Of a stretch of DNA of 64,000 nt, positions 10,970 to 22,700 are shown in pieces. The notes under the pieces are model-generated. The model saw nothing but the letters and a program-made list of their open reading frames with translations. It was not told where the DNA came from and did no database searches. Position 1 is the stretch's first letter. Every line of letters starts with the position of its first letter. The position numbers and the translations under genes were made by a program. The stretch is from Yamagishiella unicocca (Eukaryota; Chlorophyta; Chlorophyceae; Chlamydomonadales; Volvocaceae). The DNA lies in NCBI GenBank assembly GCA_003116995.1, contig BDSL01000108.1, positions 248,001 through 312,000 of the forward strand. Direction: 5' to 3'.

Positions 10970-13515
10970 CTGCAGTCTTGTCTGGAGTTGTCGCGTGCTC
11001 TTTTTGGACGCGGCCCCGCCGCTTGGAGTTCGCCTCGTGGTTGGTTGGGCGGTTGGGCGCCATTTACCCGTAGCCGGCTTCGAGGGGCGTGGGACGCTTG
11101 GCTGAGTGCACCGCGCGTGTGTGCTTCAGCGGTGGTGTGTGTGGCGGTCTGCCGAGCCTTGCCAGGCTAGTTCAATCCACGCTGGAAGTGGAGCCCTAGA
11201 TGCTCCGTGCAAGCAATCAGCGCGCGTATGGGTGTGGCTACAGCGCTGCAGGAGCCTCGGCGCTACTGCGTGTTGTCGCTGAATTCCAGCCCTGGACGCC
11301 GGGTCTGGGGCGGATCTGCATCTGCGGACGACCATGCACACTCGCTCACAACACCGACAGTCAAGAGCACCAGCGAACGCAGTCGGGCGATACATCGTTC
11401 GAGGGCCTTCTTGTACGGTATGCGCTTAACGAGGCCCTTTTGAACGTAAACATTGGTCCCCAGCAAGTGGATCCTTGCAGCCCAGCCCCAGCTGCTGTTT
11501 CCCGCGTTTACTTGTCCCAACACGCACTCACAAACCTCGCGCAGGGGCAGAGCTCCACGAGCTCGCCCTCACAACTATAAACCAAGTCATACCACTCCGC
11601 ATTAAGACACACACAAACACACGCGAGTATTTGCGAGCAGGGCTTCTTCGGCCTTCCCGCTGCTCTGGTATGGGAACAGGGCTGGGCTGGTCTTGGCGGA
11701 GCAGGGCCTGTACAGGGCAGCGCTTTCGTTTGCTATTTTCTCCGCACCCGTCGCTGTCCATGTTTTCATATCGACACAATAAATAAAAAGGCGCGCACTG
11801 ACTGCGCATCAGAGGAGATCAGCGGCGGCCCAATCGCTCGGCCCATGGCCCGGGACACACTCCCTCCAGCGTCAACAAACGCAAGTTACCGGAGAAGCAG
11901 GTCATCGGGCACGCTGTGTCATGGACCCCATGGCTCGCGAGGACACCCCGCCTTAGGCTTACTGTAACACTAATTAACTAACTAACTAACAAAACCCACA
12001 AGCCACACCCACGTCGTCGCGCTGCAGCCTCAAAACATACATCCGGCGCCAGGGCGTGCCACTGAAACACACCTCCCCCCTTATTTCCCCCCTGGAGCTC
12101 TGCAAGCGGCATACGTCCCGAACCGCAACACGCACGCAGCGCACCCACCCTCATCAGCGCCAAGCTTAGCGGGCCGGTCCGCGTCAGCTCCCGCGGGAAG
12201 CCCCCCACACCCCGCACGCCCAGGCGCCTCATCCACCCTAGAGCACGGAGTTACTAGAGTAACGCGCGGCGCAAACAGGCTGGGCCCACGGCCCAGGCCT
12301 CCCCCCCTACGCGCAGTCCGGCCAGTGTCCACACACCCCCTTTCCACCCATGCGCATTGCGAGGCTTGCCCCTTCCCGCTCCTCCCTCCGGCCACCCACC
12401 TCCCGCACCAGTCGGTAGGTTGCCTGCAGCCGTAGGTTTTCCGTAGCCACATACCGCAGCCGCCCGCAGCGCCCCCACATGCGCTGTAGAACGCGCAGCA
12501 GGCCCCCCGCAGCAGGCCCCCCCGCAGCAGGCCCCCCCGCAGTTGCTAGCGCGACGACGCCGCCTCGGCAACCGTCCGAGCCCCCCGACCTTCCCAACTA
12601 CAGCCGGCCGCACCGCAGTTCGGTGGCCCCAAGCCCCCAAGCGTAACGTACGCTACCCATAAATGCTTCTCCACAACAGAAGCTTGCCCACACCCATCAG
12701 CCCACATGTCAATACTGTCGCAGCAGAAAGCATGCCACCAAGCTTTGTTGCCGGCCTTAACAGACACATCCGCGATTGAAGCGCATGCGATGTGCCGCCA
12801 GCTGAAACCGTCCCGTGTGTGTGCGTGGGGGGGGGGGTTCGTGGCAGCACCCACCTTTCAGTCTCTTTACTACCCCAGCATCCGAGCGCAAATACTCGTC
12901 GCCACCCATCATGACAGTACTGATGACAACATGTTGCGATGCCCGCACAAGCACGTGGCTTTGCCCGCTCAGCGAGGCGGCGGTCCTTCAGCGATGCCAC
13001 AATCCCAAAATCGTCGTCATGCCACACGCACATCCATTACACGAGTGCCCATCACGCCCGGTGAACACCTTCTCGTAGCTGCCAACGAAACGCGTGTGGG
13101 CATTTCTATTATGCTTCGCATGTATTCGACAGCAGCGCGCAGCCAGCGTCCGAGCGTGCGGACTCGGGGCCCCTACAGAGTCGCACACGCCGCCAGCAGT
13201 TGGGGTCCGGCGTTCCATCCGCACCGCAGCATACCGACAGAAGGCGACGTTTTAGCTCCCCATGAAATGAATCACAGATTGACGCGCGCCGTGACTCTGC
13301 CCGTACCTAGCGGCACCACACGCACTAGCTCAGGGCGCATTCTCCCCTTTGCCCCCATTGTATTGGAGCTGCCACGACCACCCCGTGAAGCTCAACTCTC
13401 GCACCCATTCGCATCCCGCCTCAAATGCAGTGCCCCAACCCCGCGCGACCTCCCGCATGTTTGCCCCCCCCGGCTCTGCTGACGTGCCCCTTTTGCAACG
13501 AGCTGGCAGTACCAA
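10970..13515. other. Unassigned stretch, possible minus-strand exon at 12.4-12.5 kb
   Basis: No complete gene is recognised. The best coding hint is a minus frame at about 12510-12395 reading VLQRMWGRCGRLRYVATENL and onwards to LVRE, ending at a GTGGGT donor. It is preceded by three copies of a GCAGGCCCCCC-type repeat (12499-12541). A second minus frame at 12240-12130 starts after a CTCTAG acceptor and ends at GTGGGT, but its phase does not join the first. A 258-residue plus frame at 12706-13482 shows no motif and looks spurious. Confidence 0.35.
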
Positions 13516-13520
13516 TTACA
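13516..13520 (-). terminator. TGTAA poly(A) signal, SBP gene
   Basis: TTACA on the plus strand is TGTAA on the minus strand, 258 bases after the stop codon of the SBP-ankyrin gene. It is the first such motif in the right orientation. Confidence 0.45.
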
Positions 13521-13777
13521 GCGAGCGGAGCATCACACCACGGCGAGTCGGAGCTCACCCACAAGACTTAATATTCGCACTGCACAGGGCCAGCAACTGC
13601 TGCTGCCACCAATTTTTCGGCATATGCCAGCAAAAGCATGCAATGGTATTCGTTGACGGTGCCTGCCGCGGCGCCGCCAGCTGAAGAGCCACTGCTAGTG
13701 GCCGGGGTTGCCCCTGCAGAAGGAACGAGCATGCCCTACGCCTCTGCGCCGGCCAGCGAAGTCACAGCAAGCCTTGT

Positions 13778-16700
13778 TTAAACCTGGCACAAGCCAGGCA
13801 GAGGCAAGGCCGCTGCCGCCTTGGGAGAGGCCACGATGGTCGCTTCTTCGTCACCGCTCGCCTGTTTCTCCGACATGCACGACGCGCCGGATTGTCTCTC
13901 CCACACGCAACACGAGGACGAGGACCAGGACGACCAGGACGAGGAGTCGCTGGAGCATGAGCGAACGAGCAGCGACGAGAGCGTGCCGCTGGCGTCGCCG
14001 CTGCCACTGCTGCCGCCGCCCGCTGTGCCGTCCGCCGCCGCGCCATCGTCGTCGTCGTCGTCGTCGTCTTCGGCGGCATACCGGGGTAAGGGATGCGAGG
14101 AAAACGGCGAGACGTTGATGAGCGGGGTATCGGTGTCTGCGTCGGTCGGGCAGGGGAGGCGCGGCAGGTCTTCCGCGCCAGTGTCACCGCTAGCACATGT
14201 GCCGGAGGCGGGGCTGGCGCGCCAAGGGAGCAGGTGGCGGAGCCGCCGCACATCCGGCATCAGCCGACCGGGACTACCGTACGCGTCCACAAGCTGCTGC
14301 GCAGAATTGTGCGGCGCCGCGGCGGCGACCGCGGCGGCAGCGACCGCCTGCCAGACGTGGGAGACAAAGTTCAGCAGGGTCGCCACCACAGCCGCGCCGC
14401 CGCCGCCGTGGGGGTGGTCGCGGCGGGCGGGCTGCAGCGCGGCTAGCTGCAGCGGGGTCAAGCCGCCGGGTCCTGCATATCGGCGACGCGAAGATGAAGG
14501 CGGTTAGGGGTTCTGGAGCGGGTTGCGGAACACTTGGATGGACACTACGACACGCATGGGCTCAACGGCGGAGTGCAGCCAGCGCTGGCCCCCCAACGCC
14601 CAATCCACGCGACCACTTCACGGGTCCACCCAGCCAGCCGCCTTGGGCGGGTGACGGCTGTCCGCAGCCAACCCCCACTCCACCCCGCCCACCTGGCAGG
14701 AACGGGTCCCAGATATGCCCCGCCCGCAGGCCCGCCCGCAGCAGCGCCTCCACCGACATAGCGCAGCCTGAGTAGGCGGCCACATGCAGGAGGCTGAGCC
14801 CCTCCGCGCCGCCTTCCAAGCCGCACTGCTGCGGCTGCGGCTGCAGCTCACCACGTGCTCCGGGTGCAGCGCCGGGAGCCGAGACCGCTGCCGGCTGCTC
14901 ACGCTGTTCCCGCTCGCGTCGGCTCTCTGGGGCCTGGTGCGGAGGGTGGTGGTTGTGGTTGTGGTGCTGCTGCGGCAGCTGCACCCGCCAGGCCGACAGC
15001 TCCGCGCAGGGCACTCCCGCGATGCTGGTGAGGAAGCGTAGAACTTCTGCCAGAGTATGCGGCATGCCCCTGGGAACAGTGGGAGAGAGAGAGGAAGACC
15101 CGTGGAACAGTGGGGGGGAAGAGGAAGACCCGTGGAGCAGTGTGGGGGGAAGAGGAAAAAACGTGGAACAGTGGGGGGGAGAGGTGGTGGGGAGGGCGGG
15201 CGAGCGATGGGTTCATATGATATCGAGAATGGGGCCGTTAGAGCCGTCAGCGCAAGCGCGAGGGCGACGCGGTGCGGGCCCTATGCGTGACTTGTGGCGG
15301 GTGGACTAAACTATACGGTACGGCGTGGGCATGCAAGACGCAACGCATCACGGGCAGTGCGCTTCGCAAGCGAGGAGCCCGTTGTACTGGTGGCAGTTTT
15401 CCTTGCGCACGCTGTTTTACGGTCGTCGGGCAGCATATTATGTAGCCGTCACGCCGCCGCATCGGCAGCCGCCAACGTCGCCGCGAGTCGCCGAGGCTTG
15501 CGAGATGTCGTCGTCAACTCACCGCACAAGACAGAAGGGCAGCAGGCGCTTGGCCCGGCGAATCAAGCTGTCCAGCGCCTCCGGCTCCAAGCCTACGGCG
15601 GCGGCGCAGGACGAGGCCGCTGCGGCGGTGCCGCCGCCACTGCTGGCTGCAGCCGTATGTGGCAGCGCCTGCACGGCGGGAGCGATGCGCTCCAGACCCT
15701 CCGTTTCCGTCTCCGCCTCCGCGGCATCTGCGACCGACGCGACGACCGGCGAAAGCTCGCCGGCGTCACGGCGGCTGTGAAGCGCCTCTGACGCGTCTGC
15801 GCGGGCCAGGCCGCGTGAGACCGCGACCCACAGGTCGCGTGCGACCTCCCAGGACGCGCTGCGGCCGCCGCCTGCGACGTGTGTCCGAGAGCTGGTCGAT
15901 GGCAGGTCGCGGCGGCCCCACCCGACGTCGCCGCAATCGTCACCAACATCAATGTCACCAGCATCGACGTCGCCAGCATCAACGTCACCAGCGGCAGCCG
16001 CGGCTGCACAGCCGCCGCCTGTGACTGACTCAGCTGCGTCGTCGGTGGCGCACTTATTGACTTGGATCCTGTTGCTGCTCGTGTCGCTGCTGGTACTGGC
16101 GCCGCTGCTGTTGTGCAGCGCGTCCAGTACTAGACCCAGGTCACATAGGAGATGGTGCGGCCTGCGCCACAGGTGAGCAGCAACGGGGGTTGAAACCAAG
16201 CATGCGGGCGCATGGGCCGCACGTTGGCCGACGGACCCCCTTCCCACGCCGCATGACTCGCTCTGAAACTGGATACAACCGCGCCAAAGTCCGAACCACT
16301 CGGTTCGGCGGATGCCATAGGTCCATGCGCCATCCAGCGCGTAGGAGTTGAGCAGGCGACGCTCCTCCTCGGAGGCACCTCCCTGCCCTGCCTGTGCACC
16401 TCCCCCACCAGCACACCTCCCTGCCCTGCCTGTGCACCTCCCCCACCAGCACACCGGCCCTGCGGAACCCCTGCTCAAACACGCTCCTCTCAGCCAGCCT
16501 CGGCGCCCCGCCCCTGGAACACTCCTGGCCACCCACCGGACCGCCTCCTCCTCCTCGCCCTGCTCCTCGGCGGCGCCGTGGCCGCAAGCCCCGCGGCTGC
16601 CCGACTGTCGCCCCCAGGTGCGCCCCAGTGAGTTGACCTCCGCCGCCACGTCCCGGTTGGGCGCCACCACCACTGGCCACCAGCTCCCCAGCACGCCGCT

Positions 16701-19700
16701 GCCGTCGCCGCACTCCCACTCCAGGATGGCCAGTCCGGCCTGAGGCGGCGGGTCCAAGTACACAAGGACGGGCACGTCCACGTCCCCACCACACTCCACT
16801 GCCTCCCCGTACCGCCCCGCCTCCGCATCCGGCGCAGTGTCGATTTGGCGCTCGCCAGCGCCGCCTGCTGGCTCACGTCGTCGGTCGTGCGCCCGCCGCC
16901 GTCGCCGGAGCTGCTGACCAGAGGAACGCGGGCGCGCCACCTGGTGGGTGCAATCAGACCCGCCGCCGCCACCGCTGCTGCTGTCCCCGGTGTACAGGTC
17001 GGTGGCGGCGCCGCTGCCGCCGCTGCAGTCAGCAAGGTCGTGTTCCGAGTGCACGCGGGCGCCCAGCCGGCTGCCGTTCAGGCGGACGTGGAGGCGGGCC
17101 GTGGGGTCGGCCAGGGAGCGGCCGGTCACGTGTAGGATGGAGGCCTCGCCTGGTTGGGGTTGGGGTTGGGGTGGATACGCGTGGTGATCGCATGAAGCGT
17201 CAAGTAGCGGATAGGCTCGGACGGGGGCTGCTCGGACGGGGGGCGGCTCGGACGGGGGTTGGGAGGTGGGATAGCAGTAGTACTACAGCAGGGCCGCGAG
17301 AGATCCGATGAAGGTGCAGCTGGGATGAATTACGCAACGCGACGCATCCAGCCATCTGCTGGCCAACTAGGGCGCAAAAACGAAGCCGGGCTGTGGGCTC
17401 TGCCCTGCAACCTAGACGACCGGCGCCGGGTGCCTCGACTCTTAACGGCAGGGGTGCTAACAAGGGCATCCTGCCGAAGGAATCGCTGGCGCTTGTCTTG
17501 TTTTCAACGCGACACAGCCGCTAGCGCAGCCATTGGAGCCCCCTCCCGGGCGCAGACAACATGCTGCACACCGGTACGACACGCAAAACACGGTGCTCGT
17601 TCCGCAAGGAGGCGGTGGGACGCGTACCTCGCACCAAGGCCATGGGGGCAAGCTGGCGCACGGTGGGCATGTTCGGGGGGTCGGGCGGGACGCCAGGGGG
17701 GTACACCACCTGCGGAGGGGCGTGGGAGGGAGGGAGGGCGCAGCGGGGTTGTTGCGGCTACGCAGGACCTGGCCCGTTGCTCCGCAATTACCGCGGCGCG
17801 CGTCAGGTGGCCTGTTAAAAACACCACGCGGAGGCTCCAGTGTAGGCGCTGGCAGCCAGGGACGTGGCTGCTGGCAACGGGGTCCGCGGTGTTGCCGAGC
17901 GGCTGCGTCCCGGCACCCCGTGACTGCTCCCCCAAGGAGCCCCCGCGGGATACCGGACCACTATCGCTGCCCTGCTGCTGCCTCATGGCGCCTCCCCGAT
18001 GGTCGCTCTTGCTCTGTTCCGCGCACACCGCAGCACACAGCGCACGCCCCTCGGCCCGGCGTCCTCGCCGCCAGCCCCCCAACCCCTCGCGACCCCCTCC
18101 CCCGATTTCGTTTAGCCGCCGAAGGTCGTCATACGACCTTCGTCCTTCGTATCCTCCACCCCAGTTCTCCAGCACGCATCTCGAAACGTCTTTCTTAAAC
18201 GGTTTGTTTCTCGCATTCACGGGTCGTCCTCGAACCCCCCCCACCTCACGCACCTTGCAGCCAACCTGCACCATGGCGCGCACGCCCATTGCGGCGGCCG
18301 CCGCGCCCACGTCCGCGCTGTCGGCTCCGTCATCCGGCCCCACGTCGAGACCCAGCGCCGTCGCCATGGCCGCCGCCGCCAGCCGGTCCGCTGCCGCTGC
18401 GGCCTCCACACTTGCTGTGGCCTCACGAGCTTGCGGACGCCCCTGCGCGCTAGCTGCTGCCGCTGAGCCGTCGCGGTTGTTGCCGCCGTCGCAGCAGCTC
18501 CGCTTGGGCGCGCACCGCCTGTTGATGTCTAGGACCAGGTTCACGCAGCCAGAACGAAGGGTGCCCTACGGTGCGGCAGGACACCCGAGGTACGGATTGG
18601 ATGGCTGTGTGGGGCGACTGGCTGAGAGGCAGGCGGTGGTGCTGTGGCGCTGAGGTAAGGATTGGCATGGCATGGCATGGCATCGCACGGCATGCCCACC
18701 CGGCATGGGATTTCACGGCCAGCCAGTGTTCAGCGTCCGATCAGAATATGGCATGATTGAAGCTGCACGCTGCGCACTCCACCACGATGCCACTGCAGCC
18801 CCTACCGCTCTCCCTGTGTCCTCCCCTCTCGCACCCCCTCCCATGTCGTGTGTCCACGAGTTTCCTCGCTGCCCCCCCTTCGCGCCGCCTGGCTGCACTT
18901 CTCTTCCTATTCCCCCCCCCCCATATGGGTCTTCCTTGAACCACCCCTATAAGCCCCACCCCGCCCACAGCCGCGCGCCGGCCGGAAAACCGCCTTGCCC
19001 TCCCCCACCCGCCACAGCACGGGGCTGCGCCAACAAGTAGAACCGTCTGCGTCCACTCCCAGCCCCACCCCACCTGCAGCGTGGCCGCGTCCATGGACTG
19101 CAGCCACGCGTGCATGCGCTGCGCCACGTCCGGCGCCAGCTGCTCGGGCCGCACGCCGTGCAGCTTGACGCTCAGTCGCTCGAGCAAGTCCTCGCCGCGG
19201 TAGTCGGCCGCCAGCAGCGGTGCGGAGGCTGCGGCCCGACGGGTCAGCAGGCGACACGCGAGAGCGGGTGCAAGTTGCGTTAGTAGGACCGGACGCCGGA
19301 GCGCGGGAAAACCACGGCGTGGGGGAGGGGTGAGAGGAAACCCTTTTAGGCGGGGCGGGGGCGAGGGTGGGGGTGGGCGAGAAGCAAGGGGTCGGGAGTC
19401 AGTGAGGGGCGAAGGCGAGCTGGGTCGCGCGCGTGTTGGGATGTGCGGTACGCGGGGAGAGGCGTTCGCGGGTGGGTGTGGACTGCCAGGGAGGCCAGCG
19501 GCAGGCAGGGCAGCTCGCGTGGGACAAGCTCTCCTTCGACGAGCGTGCGCCCACCCCCGAATGTGGGTCTCAGGCCCCCTTGCTCCCGCGCGCTCCCCCT
19601 TCCCCAGCCGTCACGACCCCGTTGGCGCCTCCCCTCGTGTCCGGCCCCCCATTCACAGCTCCGCACCTGCTAGCGCCTGCGCGGCCTGCATGCCGCCGCC

Positions 19701-22700
19701 GCTGCGCACCATAAGCGCGTTGGTGGGCAGCCGGATGGCGCCGTTTGCCAGGTTCAGGAGCACGGAGCCATTGCCCGGCAGGGAGATGCCAGGGCCGCTG
19801 TCCAACGCGACCTGAAGCGTGGCGGTGTTGCCGCCAGCGCCTGCGTCAGCAGCCGCATTCGTTCGGGCGGCGTGGGGTGCAATGGGGCGGAGTGACTGAG
19901 AGGTGTCACTGCTGACTGGAAATCCCCCGGCGGGAGCGCCAGTGTCCCGCGGGTCGTTGGCTGGTGGTCGAGGCCACCGACTAAGCTAACCTTTATTCGA
20001 GGCTGGGACAACGGTAGCCCCCGCAGAAGATGGTGGTGGGGGTGCATAGGCGCGTCCTGCCGCACTGCGGTGCGACGGGCCACACCCCAGCCTAACGGTT
20101 ATATTCACTCTGCCAGCCTGGACGTAAACAATGACTCCCAATCTACCGGTAACAAACGCAGCTGTGCTCCGATAACGCAGCGCACGGGCTTGACGCGGCT
20201 TCCCTAAATCCCCAAGGCAGCCTCGATGCTGTCGCCCTCGTCCTTCCTGCATCACCCAAGAGACCCCGTCATCCAAACGCACCGGTCGCTGGCTGCAGCC
20301 GCAGCACGGGCACTGGCGAGGGCGCAGGCCCCGTCGACAGCCGGGCCCCGGGGCCCGCAAGAGTCACCATATCCAGAGGGGCCATGCCGCCCAGCATGGA
20401 TTCCGCGTCGTGCTGGTGTTGGTGCTGCTGCTGGTGCAGGGGCTGCTGGTGGAGCGCCAGAGGCGTCCGTGTCGGCTTGCGCTGCAGCGTTATGGGCGCC
20501 AGCATGATGCGCTGCGCCGTGGGTGGCGCTGAGGGCTCCAAGGCGAGGTCTAATGCAAGGCTTGCACCAACACCGGCGCCGCCACTCCCTCGGCCCTGCA
20601 CCAGCACCAGCTGCTGCTGCACCTGCTGGTGTTGCGCCGGCTGCTGCTGGTTATGTTGGTGGTAGTGGTGACGTTGGTGGTGTTGGTGTTGGTGATCCTG
20701 GATGACCCGCAGATGCCGCTCGTCCTGCAGCTCCAGCAGCAGCTCCACCTGCTGCGTGTGCGGGAGCATCTGCAGCAGCGCCACCATCTGCTCGTGCGGC
20801 ATCTGCTGCAGGAAATCCAGCTGCTGGCCGACGGGCATTTGCGACAGCAGCCGCGACACAGCGCTGCCGCGCTTGTCGTCGCCGCCTTGCTCCGGCCTCG
20901 GATCCAGGCCGCCGCTGGGCTCCACTCGCAGGTACTGCACGCCCCCGCCGCCGCCGCCGCCACTGCCCGCCGCCACAAGCAACGGGCCATTCCGCGGCGC
21001 TCCCAGTACGCCAACACCAACACCGCCAGCACCAGGCGCGGCGCCTGCCAGGCCGCCGCCGAGGCCACGGCCGGCATTCAGCAACGATGACACGTCCAAC
21101 GGCAGGGAGAAGCCCGCAGAGCCGGCGCCCCCGCCGCCGCCGCGAACCTCCGTGGCCACTAGGCCGCTCGGCGGCGCGTGGCCCAGCCGCAACGTCGCCT
21201 GCACTGAGCCCCTGCCACCGACATCCACGCCCCCCGCCTCGCGCTCGCGGTCGGCGGCCCGCCCCCCGCCGTTGACGTCAGCAGCCGCCGCACCCGCTGC
21301 AGAGGCGTCCAGAGCGACGCCACGCTGGTCCCAAAGGCCGCCTGACGGCGCCCACCGACCATCTGCAACCGCCAGGACCGTGCCTCCGGATGCGTCGCGC
21401 TGCGGCGGCCTCGCGGCGCGCTCCCCGTCCTGCTCCTGCGCCTGCGACGCTTCCCGCCGGAACACTGCGCCGGTGGTGGGGAAGCTAGCGGGGCCTGGGT
21501 GCGCTTCGATGCCCTCACGCTTGATCAGCGTCATGGGGCCTAGGGGGCCCTCGCCGCCACCGCCGGCGCAGGCCTTGCCGTGGCCTCCCCCCGCACGCTG
21601 CCCCGCGCCGACATTGGCGCCGCCACGGCCGTGCTCGTCCACAGGCTCCACGTCCTGTGAGTTGTGTGGTGTCGACTGTGTGGTGTCGGGGAGTCCTCAC
21701 TGCAGTGGTGAGCTAGGTGTCCGGACATGGCGTGCCATCAGCAAGTGCATGCAGCCGGTGTCCTTGGAAGCGGCGCTGGGGCAGCACAGCGCTGCCACCA
21801 CACGCTCTCCGTCTGCTAGCACTGTTGGGGCTTCGACCAGGGCCATGAGGGCCCTACGTGCCCTGAGGCAGCCCCGAACCCACACCCATGCACTGCCCTG
21901 CCTCACCTGCGAGTCCGAAGGCGCCACGTGCAGGTGCGGCGAGGGCATGTTGCCGTTGAACCCCAGCTTGAGCGCCCGCCGCCCGCCGCCGCCCGCCTCG
22001 TCGCTGCTGCGTGTACTGGTATGCGACGGCCGACTGCTGGCGGGCTGTGTCTCATTGTCCGCGGTCCCGCCTCGCCCGCCGCTCTCCTGGTGGTATCCGG
22101 GGCCCAAGAGGTGCATGGGGAGCGTCGTCAACACATGCTGCAGACGAACCCACCACCCAGACCCGACACGCTACGGTACAGACTCATTAAGAGCACGAAA
22201 CTCATTAAGAGCACGAACACGGGCTCCGACCACAAGAACAGTGCCAGCATCTAGCAGACACCCGGCTGCCTTCCCAACAAGGGCGCAGCGCGGACGCCAC
22301 CCCGCCCTTGACCCCGACCCACCCCCCGACGCATGCTCCGTGCATGCAGCCACCCCGCGGCCCCCGCCGTGCCAACACCGCCCCCACCAGTGCCCCACGG
22401 CACACCTCGACGTGCTGCGCCATTGGCGCGCGGAGGACTTGCAGCCGCGGGCCTTCACCAGGCGCCTGTGCAGGCAGCACCTGCAGCATCCCGCCCGCCG
22501 CCAGGCTGTTCAACAGGGCGGCCAGGTCCATCTGCCCTGCATTCCCAGTCAGCATCCCCACGTCCAGGACGGGGCCCAGCGCGCTGCCCAGCGCCGCCAG
22601 GGCATCCGCCGCTTCCCGCGTCGCGTCGTTGCTGCCGCTGCGGGCCCCCGCCGGGGCGCCACCCGTTGCGCCGCCGCCCCGGCCGGAAGCCCCTCGCCCG

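Noticed and set aside
12706..13482. 258-residue plus open frame
   Set aside because: No family motif, and odd composition. It overlaps the 3' UTR and poly(A) side of the SBP gene.
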